DNA of 64,000 nt from Pseudeuparius sepicola (taxonomy: Eukaryota; Arthropoda; Insecta; Coleoptera; Anthribidae), in contig OY987301.1 in the NCBI GenBank assembly GCA_963920635.1, forward strand, positions 15,976,501 through 16,040,500, read 5' to 3'. A program made the position numbers and the translations under genes. The notes under the pieces are model-generated. The model saw nothing but the letters and a program-made list of their open reading frames with translations. It searched no databases and had not been told where the DNA came from. Shown here in pieces: positions 36,890-49,139 of this stretch. Each line of letters starts with the position of its first letter. The first letter of the stretch is position 1.

Positions 36890-37300
36890 GTCCAGCAATC
36901 AAGGCGCGGAATCTCCCGGGTCTCCGTGCTCGCATTTAAACTTCCGAATTTCTAACACATTGCACAAACGGGACAGAGGCATCGCGCCAATTATGACATG
37001 GCGGCCAGGTCCTTCGGTTATCCCGCCATCTGCTCCTAATAACGGCAACCGGCAACCGGCAACCGGCAACCGCAACGATGTGGCCTCGGCAACGCCGGAT
37101 TTACAGCCCCCCGAAAACGTTTCATTCCACGCCGCTGGACCGTTAACCTATTTGCGGTAATAAGCGAATTTCTGGAGTTAGCTTCGCACCGGGATATAAT
37201 TGAAACTCCGGTAACCCGGAGTTACAGCTTATATCGATATTTATACCCATAATTTGCGGGGTTGTCGCGACAAGTGTCGATCGTCCAATATGCACGATCG
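36890..37300. other. GC-rich island with (GGCAACC)4 and dyads
   Basis: Clearly GC-richer than its surroundings. Contains four exact GGCAACC units at 37044-37071, an ATGGCGGCC motif (37000 region), and a hairpin AACTCCGG-TAAC-CCGGAGTT at 37204-37223. A 66-codon frame crosses it but has no recognisable motif. It may be a promoter or a relic of a transposon, and I cannot tell which. Confidence 0.35.
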
Positions 37301-37373
37301 TGGGGAATTTAATTCAGTTTAGTTGGCTATTATCATTGATTAATTCCTTATTCAATGCTATTATGGAAGGCAA

Positions 37374-38102
37374 TATACAGGGTGTTCGAAAAATAGACGG
37401 AGATATTTTAGAGGGTGATTCCCTGTTAAGAAATATGAAAAAAAGTTTCTATAAACATGGGTCCGGAAATGCAGACTTTTCAAGATACAGGATGTTAAAT
37501 AAAAAAAAATAAAACATGAAATTATTAATGTCTTAAAAATTATTTACTCGATTCTGTTGAAATTTGGCAATGTTATTTGTTGTATTAAGAGGCTAATTTC
37601 GCCCTAACTAGATTAAATTTATTAAGTCCAGTGGCGTCCCGGGGGGCACCTTAGCGAATATTATTATCAAAAAAATGTACGCCACTACCTTTTTTGTAAC
37701 TTTAATATTTTTTGTTTGATTAAGCATCTAAAAATACAACTTCTTTCCCTCTTGTATTGTTTTCCTATCTCACTTCGTTTTCGAGAAAAAAAATAAAAAC
37801 CGTTTTATTGCATGTCACTGGACAAAATTGGTTGTAGTGTACTTTATGTTATGATATTGGAAAAGTTGCAATAACACTCTTTCCTAGAAATGCTTTTGAT
37901 TATTTGTTTTCCAAGGCACTTGTGATTTTTTTTGCAAAAATTGATAAACCAATTTTGTCCAGTGACATGCAATATATTTAACATCCTGTATCTTGAAAAC
38001 TCTGCATTTCCGGACCCATGTTTATAGAAACCTTTTTTCATATTTCTTAACAGGGAATCACCCTCTAAAATATCTCCGTCTATTTTTCGAACACCCTGTA
38101 TA
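37374..38102. mobile_element. ACAGGGTG foldback element, 729 bp
   Basis: The left arm starts TATACAGGGTGTTCGAAAAAT and the right arm ends with its reverse complement. The arms (37374-37500 and 37974-38102) also share ACATGGGTCCGGAAATGCAG. An inner foldback (GTCACTGGACAAAATTGGTT at about 37815 against AACCAATTTTGTCCAGTGAC at about 37946) is nested beside the right arm. A related copy with the interior inverted lies at 62662-63055. Confidence 0.8.
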
Positions 38103-39008
38103 CTCAGAGTTTATAAGAATGATTTGACCTTACGTAAAAGTGTCGGAATTTTATCAATACATTTTTCGAAAGCACTTATTTGTCTAGAAAGATAACAAGT
38201 ATTGGTACGCCCGAGTAAACAAACTTGACGCTTGGATGTCCAAAACCAGGCGCGATTTTATCACATTTTTAACACTGGTTTATTTTCTCTAATAAACAGT
38301 TTAGCAATGCAATGTCTGGCAATACAGTAACATAATTTTCAGCTGCATAAAAGATACCAACTTTGGCGGAGTGTGTATTGGGCAGATCCCCGGTTGCCAA
38401 GCAACGAAGTGTTCAATTCCCTTTGGATTTATCGCTATGCAATAATTCCCAAGACCATTGGTCGCAATATAATGGCATGTGATTGGTTGTTTCTTTAAGA
38501 AAGGAGCTACCTTATTGGATACAAACCGTATTAGGGAATTAATCAAATAAAATAGGTACCTAATGGGTTTTGGCCTAGCCTATTAATTGCCTTTTTGATG
38601 GGATACCATTGTATAAAAACGCATTCATTGTTTTTGGGGGGTGCTCTCTTAGCACTTAAAAAAATATATCTCCTCAATTATAGCTGGAAGTTAACTCACT
38701 GAAAAATTCTTTATATATAACAGGGTGGTTCACTTTCCGAAGCAAGCTGTCGATGGCGCAGCAATCCAAAGAAATTTGTCGTTCCGAGAAATTTTGTAAA
38801 TTCCTAAATCTGCACCCCCTTTCAATTTCGACCTAAATTTAAATTTTAAATTTCGGGAAATGTCAAATGGCTGCATGTGTCTTGTTTTTATTATTTAGCC
38901 TGTCGTCTGTCTTGCATGTTTATCCTAGATTAAGCATTTCCGACGACATATGATGTATATATTCGCAAATTGTAGGTGTTATTAAAGATATTTGAGTCTA
39001 TGATATAT

Positions 39009-39165
39009 TAAGCTGCTTACTAATTAGCAAAAGCTTCTCCCGCTCTCGCGCCGACTGAGCTTTTAATATTATTATTACAGGTCCTCTCTGGTAGTAAAAG
39101 CCATATCCCATAAAAAATACGTAGAGGCTATTATTACTTACCTTTTTTTTATCAATCTTCGCCAT
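39009..39165 (-). CDS. Unrecognised 52-codon ORF with perfect donor site
   Basis: An ATG at 39165 (minus) encodes MAKIDKKK, and AAG/GTAAGT, a perfect donor consensus, follows at 39141. The unspliced frame continues in register through FMGYGFYYQRG and ends near ISKQLNIS. A CTCAG acceptor-like site 87 nt downstream would also keep the frame and join MAKIDKKK to SAREREKLLLISK. It begins 11 bases after the stop of the upstream frame. Function unknown. Confidence 0.25.
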
Positions 39166-39175
39166 TAATATTCCT

Positions 39176-39421
39176 TTATCTCTCCAATATATTTTTCAAA
39201 GTACAATAGTTACGTTGGGATATCGATTCCGCATTAGGCACATACAAATTATTTTCACTTTCTAAAATGTCGTAGATCATCTGGGGCAAGTAGTGAAAGC
39301 GCTTATTAAAATCTAGATTAATGGAATGTCTGCTGAGATTAAAAAAGGATGAAGACAAATTTAGTTTTACCTGCCGTTTGACAATATGTATATAACCGTT
39401 TAGTGAAGAATACTCACTCAA
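39176..39421 (-). CDS. Unrecognised small ORF, 81 codons
   Basis: The frame contains SINLDFNKRFHYLPQMIYDI and ends at a stop at about 39176. Its composition looks more protein-like than most frames here. Within it, CGGCAG/GTAAAAC and a pyrimidine-rich TTTTTAATCTCAG would allow an in-frame 39-nt mini-intron, though this is below usual insect intron size. No domain is recognised. It may be a transposon-encoded protein relic. Confidence 0.25.
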   Translation of the reverse strand: MSEYSSLNGYIHIVKRQVKLNLSSSFFNLSRHSINLDFNKRFHYLPQMIYDILESENNLYVPNAESISQRNYCTLKNILER

Positions 39422-40864
39422 CGATATAACATAGCTTTAAACCGAAGCTGATGATATAGAATAAGTTCATATGAACTTTTCTTTTTATTTTTACGAATTC
39501 TGTTGTCTACCAAATATTCCCGATTAAAATCTGAGACACCCTGTATATTTTCTACTTTAAATGAGAAATATATTTATTTCTCGCTCCCTCTTTATTAATA
39601 GCTTACTTCCAGCTATAAGTAATTTACAAAAACGACAATCGAATATTGGTCATTTATCCTGTTTCAACGCTCTGGTCTATAAATTATTCAAGCTAGCATC
39701 CTGAACAATCCGAACCTGTTACAGTTCTCTTCAGTATTTTGGAGTAATTGTTTTGTGTTTAGAATTGCCAACGGTCGCTATTAGGGTATTTGCGAATTTG
39801 CGAGTATCAAATTCAGGGAGAGAGTTGGTTCAAAATATTTATAACTTCTTGTGACCCATACATGATATGCCTACAATTATTATTTTCAAAGATGTGAAAA
39901 ATTTTAATAAGGAAAAGTTGTTTGGAATAAGGAGTTATACCAGAATCCCAATTTTGAGGCGACTCGGCCTGTTATTTTGAAAGAAGCAGTGAGTTTATAA
40001 CCCTACATATATTCACAAAAAATTTATAAAATTATTCCCTAAAAATTCAAAGAAAGTTTTTGACAAAAATCCTGAGTCACATCTATTCTATTTGATAACG
40101 AGAAACATTTTGGTGCTCATGGATAACAACTTTGTTGTCCTATGGATCGCATCAACCGTGATATTAGAATGAACCGCTTTAAAATTTGTTTATTTTCTCG
40201 TTATAAATATATACATCGTAATCTAATACACCAGTGGATTTCCAGCCTCGGCTGTCATCTGAAAAGATTCAGAAAAAGAGGAAAGAAATATTTCTGTTCT
40301 TCCTAAACCGAAAATGCTCTAACGTTCCAATAATATCTTGATGGGGCTTTACTTTATTTTTAACAGAACATATGTGTGTCCTATCATGTTATTTAGCTAG
40401 TGAGCAAAGTGTTATTTGGTTTCTTCGGGTAAATTTTTTTGTCCAAAAGTATGTAGAAACTTCTTTCCAACTTCTCTAAAATTATGTTCCTTCGTCGCTC
40501 CCTCGGATACAGCGACGAGAAAACCACAGAAAATACCGAACGAACTTTGATGTGTGTCAAACAAAGGTAATTAATTTGCCACTATGAAGATAAAGAGGCA
40601 GGAAATTAAACTTTTCGTTTCCCAACTTTCTAACTAGGTAATTGGTATTTAACGCCAACATCATTTCACATAGCACCGAGTTAATTCGTAGAATTAGGAC
40701 AAGGTCTAGGCGACAAATATGCTGTGCATTAGTTCCCTTACGAGTAGCGACTAATATTTCCTTGTCCTTTTTATCCGTCTTGAATTATGTTTTTAGTTTT
40801 TGCATGACCTAAATATATCGTGCTGTTTATCTATCTAGATTACTTGTAGCGCAGATTAAGAATA

Positions 40865-41039
40865 CATAGATAGGCAGAACCATTGTTGAAACCGTCTGCA
40901 AAAATCCCGCTACATCAACTTTCAAACTGTAATAATTTTGGAACGAAAACAATTTTATAAAATGTTACCCAAAATATACCGTGTACCTCGCGGAAATTTC
41001 AACAATGGTTCTGACAGTCCATGTGTAGCTTTGTCTATG
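40865..41039. mobile_element. MITE family D, copy 2 (175 bp, short form)
   Basis: The left end CATAGATAGGCAGAACCATTG pairs with the right end CAATGGTTCTGACAGTCCATG, followed by AGCTTTGTCTATG. It shares GGAACGAAAAC and the terminal CAGAACCATTGTTGAAA with the copies at 14487 and 58525. This is the most compact member. Confidence 0.7.
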
Positions 41040-43232
41040 CTCGTAGGTAATCCGTATTGTCATAATGTAGGGGGAAGATAGATGATAGATGGCGTCCCAA
41101 CTTTGTAAAGTTGCCGTCCTATACCACAGTATAATGAAACAGTAGCTCAAGTGATCCTTTGTTTTCGACTAGCAAAATATCGAACTACCATTTCATTTTT
41201 TAACACAGATGAGGGCTAATGGATACCTCTGCAGATCCCGCAGATTATAAGCTAAATAATACTCAAGACTCAAGTTGCAACCCGGAACACTTACAAGAAT
41301 AGTTTAGGACTATTTTTTCATAAAAAAAAACTAGGTAATTATTACCTATCACTATCTCTTGACATTAATTGGACTAGTAAGTAGTAGGCAAGTCCTCTAA
41401 ACGATGATATTTCTTCTTGGCCAATTAAAAGATATTTTATTCCCATTCCTAGTTTTGACTCAGCTTGGCGGTTAGAACAATTACCAAACCTTCATTTGAT
41501 AATTCGGTTTCATATTCTAACACGAATACGCTTAGCAAAGATTATAGGGAATCCCCGCAAAACTAAATAAGAACTTTACGAACTTGTGTTTAACAAAGAG
41601 CATTAATTTCTGCTATAGAGATGAAGATAAGCAAAATTACACATCCCAAATTCTACGTGAGCACTTTCGTGGTTACTGTTATCACATTCGACCAGAATTA
41701 TTAAATTAAATTAAATATAATGATGATCAACTTCCAAGGCTTTGACTTTTAATAGAAAATTAGAATAGTTTATATATATTATTTAAACCAAAACCGTTCT
41801 ACGCGAAAGCGGATAGTAGGTATACTAATGGTTGACAGTATATCAGGCTACTTTTTTGTGCACTGGAGAGATAGGAGCAATCCTATACCTAATTGAATTT
41901 CGAAATAAAATGCTAATAAATGGATGGAGTAGGTATGTACATACGTAGGCCTTCCATCCATTGGTAACATTGATATTTTCTATCGTATCGTAACGAGACA
42001 AGAGCTACAAAAAATTGTGGATGTCTATAAAACCCCCAAATCACCGAAAAACCCATTTTTTAAATGTCTTCAAATATCCTTCAGCTGACAACATAACCGA
42101 ACTTTCATCAAGGTGGTTAACTTAGCATGATAAAAATAATTTTCTTTATATCATGTTAACTTAGTTTTTATGTAAAAAATCAAATTACCCAAATCTGCCT
42201 AAAGCGCACAGGGCGACAACGCAGCATAGACGCCTAAACTTTATATTTTGTGGTTATTAGAAGAAAAGATCGCTCGTTTGGTTTATATATCACCAAAAAC
42301 AAGAACAATTGATGACCAAATTTTTTTAAAAGCGCTTAAATTGGTAGAAAAATAGAAAATGGATTGTTAACAAAGCTTTAAAAAAGAATATTGCATATAC
42401 ATATTAAAATATTATTGAAGACAAAGGGGAAATACATTGTTGTTTAAAGTTAGTACTAATTTCTTTATTACTTAATTATACCGATTATCCATATAGCCAC
42501 CACTGGTTTCCATAAAACGTGACAATTTTAAAAAATTTCACCCCCTGTACGAAGCCTTTTTGGAAAAAACGTCGCAGCAACAATAGTACTTAATTACACA
42601 AAAATAATATATTATCTAAGTACTTACTTTCAGAGTGAGAAAATTATATTGTTCTAAATGTATGAAATTAAAATTAATTAATTTTTAGATGCTCATTTTA
42701 ATTCGAGAAAAAAGATTTTTCCCAAAAAGCTAATCTGTAGTTATTTTGTTGCCTGCCTCGACTTTAAAGTAGATTTTATTTTTTTAAAATGCTTTGGCGT
42801 TTTATGAAAGCTAACTGAAATATTTAAAAGATAATAATTGAGCTTTTCTATGTAGAAACAATTTACTCACTTTGAATCTCCAAAGAAAATAGACCTATAA
42901 AAACCGGAAGTAACTTCTAAATTTGATTTGGTTGCTATATTTAATAATAATAACCATCAACCATAAAATTTTTAGAAAGTCAGTATTTTTACTGGTCAAC
43001 TGCCACGGTACGAATGACTGGTAAATGGCCTACTCTGTCTTAAACCGGCCCGTAGAGAGAATTTACAACAAGCCCATTTTGGCAGTTATTTCCTTAATAT
43101 CTGACAAGTTCCTTATTCTGAGCATCAGTTGTGTTATATCACGTCTCCTGACCTGAATAAAGCATTATGATACAGCCTTCTCAGAAAATGTCTATACTGA
43201 CATGGGTGAACTGAAAACGTGAAGGAAAGGCA
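41040..43232. other. No gene seen
   Basis: AT-rich, with a solo CCCCCTGTACG end near 42540. No supported exon, RNA or clear inverted repeat. Confidence 0.5.
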
Positions 43233-43574
43233 CTATACTAAAATCGAGTAACTCTTACGCCTTGCGTAAACAAGATCACGTGCGTTGAGATATTCGCCAG
43301 AGCCGCACTGAGGCTCAATTGTTTGCATCAAAATATTTCGGAAAAAAAAATTGGCTTAATTAAAATGGTTCAAAACATCGAAAAAAATTATTCGTGGCAG
43401 TGTCTAAATAGCTGAAAACAACAAGATAAAACCGCATAACTACACTTTTGCGATCGAGTACGTCCCTGTTACCGAGTAGGGTGAAATTTTATAGCCTACC
43501 GACTAATCGCGGAACGTCATTGAACACGTGGTTTTATTTACGCCAGGCGTAAGGATTGCTTCATTTTAGTATAG
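43233..43574. mobile_element. MITE with CTATACTAAAAT ends
   Basis: CTATACTAAAAT at the left pairs with ATTTTAGTATAG at the right. The match continues through CTTACGCC-TGCGTAAA and CACGTG. Read as TACTAAAAT ends next to TA, it fits a Tc1/mariner-type TA target. It is about 342 bp with no frame. Confidence 0.65.
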
Positions 43575-46500
43575 TTACAATTTTTGTAACAAAGGATTTG
43601 AAATGGAACTTGGAAATACCTAGGTAGTAGTTATAACAATAATGATAATAATAATTTTCACCCTCACAAAACCTCAAAACTGCAAGTACAATGCATATGC
43701 TTGTTCGGCAGTTAGGTACTATATTTCATCTTCAGAGTACGTGATGAAACTATATACTATAAACTATGTACAATTCCAGGCCATGCAATAATATAATCTT
43801 TAAAAAATTGCCTTCAAATACATTTCACGTGATGGAAACTCCTTTATGGGCGATTACTTCCCTGAGCTTAACATTTCAATTATAAATAATTATCCTTTAT
43901 CCTAAAAGAAATGTTGAAGTTTTTCTGGCAAATTTTTCACAATAAAGGTAACAAGTAGTCATGCGCTTTAAAGACAATCGATTTCGCGGGCAATTTGTAA
44001 CATGAAAGTCTTTAACACAACTGCGTTTTAGCGAGAAAAAATCACGCGATTAATACATTATGTAGAATAGGAAGAAAAATAGGTCAACTGAGTCACATGC
44101 AGATATACATGATTGCTTGCTTTCAAGATGTTATATGATATAAATAATAATAAAAAATGAATATCCCAGGACTACGTTTGTTATTATTATCGATGCAAAA
44201 CTAAAATACTGTGTAAATAAATCGATGGTACGAAATACGTCCCGTCTAAATAGGTGGTGCTGAAGTCATAAATACATTCGGAGATAGGAATAAAATCAAG
44301 TAAATGATTTTAAATAAACATTCAAATAGTTTAGTTTACCTTTAAAACAAACCGGGTATTTTCGAGTTGTAAGCAGATTTAACTGTCTTATTTTAAAATA
44401 GAGTGCATGTGTATCATGACCGCAAAATCTGGCCACACAGAATATACGGAAAATTGAAAAAGTAAAACATCGAGTTGTAGGAAGTTCGAAAACTGCAATA
44501 TCGCGTCTTGAAATAGTCAGAATGCGCAGTTTGAAGAAGGATCATTTGGAAAACGGGATATTCTTGAATCCTATATTTCACGATTATGTGGTTTAAAACC
44601 GGCAACGTTGCCAAATGTATTCGTTGCAAATATATATTTTTTACCAGCGGAACTTCGTGCTCAGATAAGCACGACATTTTTTATATTATTCTCATAAATC
44701 CAACCTGATCGGCATTCTACAACTTTTTGCTTACAACTCAGATGTTATATACATTGAAATGTTTGTTGACCTGGAAAGAGTAATCAATACAGATTTTCAG
44801 CTCCAGAGGCACGTACATTCATCAACCCTCTTCAATTACGGAAGGGTTGTAACCATAAATCTACACTATAAAGCCACCGAGTATCCCCGAAATGTAGAAA
44901 GTAACAAAGCCACATTTTTCATGTTTGCTGGCCACTGATTTACGAAAAAAAGAAACAATTTAAATTTATTTGTTCTGCAAACGTAAAAAAAAACGATTTT
45001 GCTTAGTCAAGGCTGTATGTACTTGTTTGGTAATTCGGGCTCTAAATCATTTAAACTGTGGCAGATACAAAAAAAATCAAGAGAGAGTTCTTGCTTAGAT
45101 TAAGAAAGTTTTTTTAAGTGCATAAAAGAAAATTCTGTAAAGGGCGGTATTAATATTTTTCTTGATAATACAAATTTAGTGTACACCCATATCTCCGCCA
45201 CTGGCCATTTGGGGAACTTGGTATTATCACATTTTGTGACACTTGATCAATGCATGATACGTACCAAATTTCGTTTGAATATATCTTTAACGGTTGGAAA
45301 AATAAGGAATTAAACAAAATAGTCATATTTTATGGTTTTCTATCACCCTGTATAATGTAGCATGTACCGTGTAAGTAGGTATGTATAATATATATAATAC
45401 CTCTATAATGTATAAATAACACTTTGTTAAAAGACCAGCTATTTATTTTACATCATAATAAAGAAATTAATGGAATTAGAAGCGGGAGCAAATTAGAAAT
45501 TTTGTGGCAATTTTGGTAGACTCGTGTAATCCATGTTGACATCCAACATGTTTTCTGTATTCCCTCGCAAAACTCTGGTATTCTGCACTTTACTAATTTA
45601 TTGCAGGCTTGCGTTTATTGCCGCCCGTATTTCTCTAACAATGCAGAGATAAAGGGACCGCTCTCTTCATAATGTTGAAAACTTGCAACTTTTGTATTCA
45701 GCTACGACGTAAGCTCCTACCTTTAAAGATAAACATGAAGTTGAGCATTCAACTGGTAAATCTATTGATGCGATTTCGAAACATGTTGGGTTGTTTGCGA
45801 TATTTTATTTAGAAGTTCGGCAAATACTGAAATAAAGATGCCATGCCATAGGTTGTATAAGACTGGAATAAAATATCTTGGAAATAGTTAATGAACGTCT
45901 TTATTTATTGGGTAGAGCAGATAAAGAAAATGAAGTTTCTGAACGTGGGGTAAAGATTGGGAATTCATCTATATTCGCTATATCAGTCTTAGCAAGAAAT
46001 ATTAGCAATATCGAGGATATTGCCAAATACAAATAATTTAGATGACATATATATATTCTTTTATAAAAAAAACACAAAAGAATAGCTTAGCAACATTTAG
46101 TGTATGCATTTCTTTCATACTGTAGCCAACTAGTCAGTTTATAACACATAATGCTTATAGGTATACACTTTTTTCTACTTACACATGTACATATATTTGT
46201 AATTTAAATTAACTGAAGGGGTATAATTCCATCAACCAATCAGAATGGAGATGATGGATGTATTTAACGAAAAACCCCAATTAGGCTTCAAGACGTCCTC
46301 CAATTTTGAAAGTTTTTCTATAGTAAGCAGTCTACAAAACTCTATTTAAAAATAAAACGAAATGTGTAAAAATTCTTGCACCTGTAATAAAATGTTTTAA
46401 TTTTGACTTTTCTGTTGTTGATATTTGTTTTTTTTTTTTTTACTTGAATTTGTAAATAGTTTTAAGATTCCCTGTAGTAAACTTTTAAGTTGGCTGTGGA

Positions 46501-47672
46501 ATAAACAATAAATACAAAAATACAAGTTAATCAGACAGCGTTTTTTTACAGAAAACATTTTTATTTTTTTCTCGATTTTAAAATATTTAGTTTGTCTTTG
46601 TGGCGTTTAAGGAGGTATTTATTTTTTGTGAGCAATCCTATTAAGGTTACCTTTATATTTTTTTCTACAAGCGTGCGTAAAAGTACACTTTCCGCACTTG
46701 TTAGGAAATATACCTACTATTAACTTCCCTAGTCATATTTTTGGTTCCAAAGCGGCACATAAAGATTTAACTCTTGACTCTTGATTGTCAATATGCAAGA
46801 GTTGCTTTAATTTACGTTTTGTATTGAATATTTCCGCCTGCAGTAACGAACTTCCCGGTTTCCTGTTTCCTTGCGGACACACATTTTCCTTATTCAATCT
46901 AGCGAAGAAAATACAGCACCAATCAGAATTTCGATTTCTTTTTCCAATTCCGACGCCACCCACGCCAGCTGTTTTTATTTTGCCAGAGGAATTAGTAGGT
47001 CACGACAGACCTTTGAAAGAGTTCGGCAGGTTATGACTGAATGATTTTACAATCAAAGGCAATAACTACCGCAGGACCGTTTTAATGAAAAAATGTCGAT
47101 GTATCCTGTGTCTAATTTTTGTTGCAATAACCAGCTTTTTGTTGTTGATACACACGATTTTGCATTTTTTTGTCGGTTTAATTTAGCAGCTTGATTTTAA
47201 TGTACCTACATGCGGAATTAAAAATTAATTATTTTCGCAGTACCAACTAACCCCGATTTTCGTTTCATTAGATTTAACATTGGGAGAGTTGTTGTTTGGG
47301 GCAAAGAAATAAACGTCGAGTAAGAAACAACTGTATTCTCGGGGCATTGCATAATTAAAAACTTATTAGAGGCGAACGCAGAATGTAATAATGGCAATTA
47401 ACTGATGCCATTTAGATAAACCTGCTTGCACTTCAAACAGAATTAGTAAGCCACGTCACCGTCCTTTGTCGACAACCGAAACTCGGATAATGTTTGGTCG
47501 TGATTGCGCCAGGGCAAATATTTAATATCCGTGATAAGGTGCAAACAAATTAAAACTTATATTGAGAAAAATGTTGGGTTGGGGTACAGTGAGGGGAAGC
47601 ATTTTCGGTGATATTAACGTTAACGTATTAACGAAATTGGGTCACTAACGTTCTGAAATTCTAATTAAAACT
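43575..47672. other. No gene recognised
   Basis: AT-rich. A transposon-like segment at about 45140-45358 ends in CACCCTGTATAATG. At 46733-47036, GC-richer sequence carries overlapping frames on both strands with no domain. 47400-47530 is also less AT-rich, without an exon I can support. Confidence 0.45.
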
Positions 47673-47935
47673 ATACAGGGTATGGCGCGAATACCGTGCA
47701 TTAATAGTATCTGGAGAAGCAAACGGAATAAAAACCTGAAAATTTGCATACTTATAGGTTATCGTACCTTTCCACTTGAACTAAAATATTTTCAACTTTC
47801 TGCAACATCCGGTTGTACCGGAAGTTGGCAGCAACTTATACAATAATATACTTATACGTTTACAATAAATTAGTTCAAGTAGGTAAGTATACAAATTTTC
47901 AGATTTTTATATGTTTCGGAGAATCGAAGCGTGCA
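47673..47935. repeat. ACAGGGT-ended inverted repeat
   Basis: Begins ATACAGGGTATGGCGCG. The arm 47714-47788 (CTGAAAATTTGCATACTTAT, then CCACTTGAACT) pairs with 47872-47930 (AGTTCAAGTAGGTAAGTATA, then CAAATTTTCAG). The loop has a CATCCGGTTGTACCGGAAG hairpin. The right outer end is missing. Confidence 0.6.
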
Positions 47936-48068
47936 ATATAATAAGCGTTGGGTGACTCTTCAGTCGACGATATAAGGTTTTGTTTGTTTTCTCAATGTAT
48001 CGGAAAGCGGAAAGAAGTACTTTTCCCCATCTTTAAATACGGTGTTGCTCTAAATTATAAAATATATT

Positions 48069-49139
48069 TATACATGGTGAGTCAGAATGTATAGTAAATA
48101 CTTTAAAGGGGTGTTCGGCAGGTGGTTTAAAGGGGGGTCTTTCATATAAAATTTTTCGATTCGGGCTTTCCTTGCCAAGTTATGCGGGTCTACAGGGTGA
48201 CCCAAAAGTTTTTTTAAATTTATATCTCAACAACGGCGCTACTTAAAAATTTTAAATTTGGTATGTGTTATCTTCTTACTGGAAGACGCCTTAGGGTAGT
48301 TTATTCGTTTACACACTGCCCTAAGAAAAGGGTAAAAACTAACCACCCCTATTAATTTTTTTGCTCGATCTTTTTTGTGGGTCATTTTTACGTATAACAA
48401 AATAACAAAAATATGATTTATGTAGCCCTTTTATTTAAGAAACTTATTTCCCTCTACATTTTTTCTCGGAAACATAATATTTTTCCCACAAAAAATAATT
48501 TCATGCCAAATACGATTCCCCTGACTGTTCCAGAAAATCAAGTAAAAAATCATAGTAGGCGGGCGTCAAACAATTTAATTATTTTTATTTATTTAAAAAT
48601 TCTATTACGTCATTCGTCTATAGTGTTTACTTCTGTGGAATAAACCTCATTTTTCATATGGCCCCAGAGGCCCGATAAGTACTTGATTTTCTGGAACAGT
48701 CAGTGGAATGGTATTTGGCATGAAATTATTTTTTGTAGGAAAAATATTTTGTTTTCGAGAAAAAATATAGAAGGAAAAAAGTTTCTTAAATAAATGGGCT
48801 ACACAAATCATATTTTTGTTGTACGTAAAAATGACCCACAAAAAAGTTCTAGCAAAAAAGTTAATAGGGGTTGTCAGTTTTTACCCTTTTTTTAGGGCAG
48901 TATGTAAATGAATAAACTACCCTAAGGCGTCTTAGAGTAAGTAGATAACACATACATATAATTTCAAATTTTATGTAGCGCCGTTATTGAGATATAAATA
49001 AAAAAAATACTTTTGGGTCACCTTGTAGACTCGCAAGGAAAGCCCAAATCGAAAAAATTATATGAAAGACCCCCCCTTAAAACCACCTGCCGAACAAGCC
49101 TTTAAAGTATTTACTATACATTCAGACTCACCCTGTATA
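48069..49139. mobile_element. 1.07-kb near-complete palindrome, ACAGGGTG-class ends
   Basis: The left end TATACATGGTGAGTCAGAATG pairs with CATTCAGACTCACCCTGTATA. The arms match nearly throughout: AGGTGGTTTAAAGGGGGGTCT with its partner at 49065, and GGGGTAAAAAC/GTTTTTACCC inside. The two frames 48413-48643 (+) and 48647-48841 (-) both read FPTKNNFMPNTIPLTVPENQ, which only reflects the palindrome. The spacer at the centre is short. Confidence 0.85.

Larger units (their letters stand above)
38707..39547 (-). mobile_element. Possible ACAGGGTG-bounded element with small ORFs
   Basis: ACAGGGTGG at about 38711 and ACACCCTGTATA at about 39540 face each other 830 bp apart, but the flanking sequences do not pair as long arms, unlike the other foldbacks. 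Between them on the minus strand lie two adjacent short frames with splice-like sites. It could be a less rearranged relative of the foldback class, or two unrelated solo ends. Confidence 0.35.

Noticed and set aside
37044..37071. A CRISPR-like or minisatellite array
   Set aside because: The units are only 7 bp with no spacers and four copies. It is a simple microsatellite.
46733..47036. Overlapping frames on both strands
   Set aside because: Neither shows a domain or a codon pattern distinct from its antisense partner.
48413..48841. Two frames on opposite strands encoding nearly the same peptide
   Set aside because: They are the two arms of one palindrome, so the duplicate reading carries no evidence of coding.
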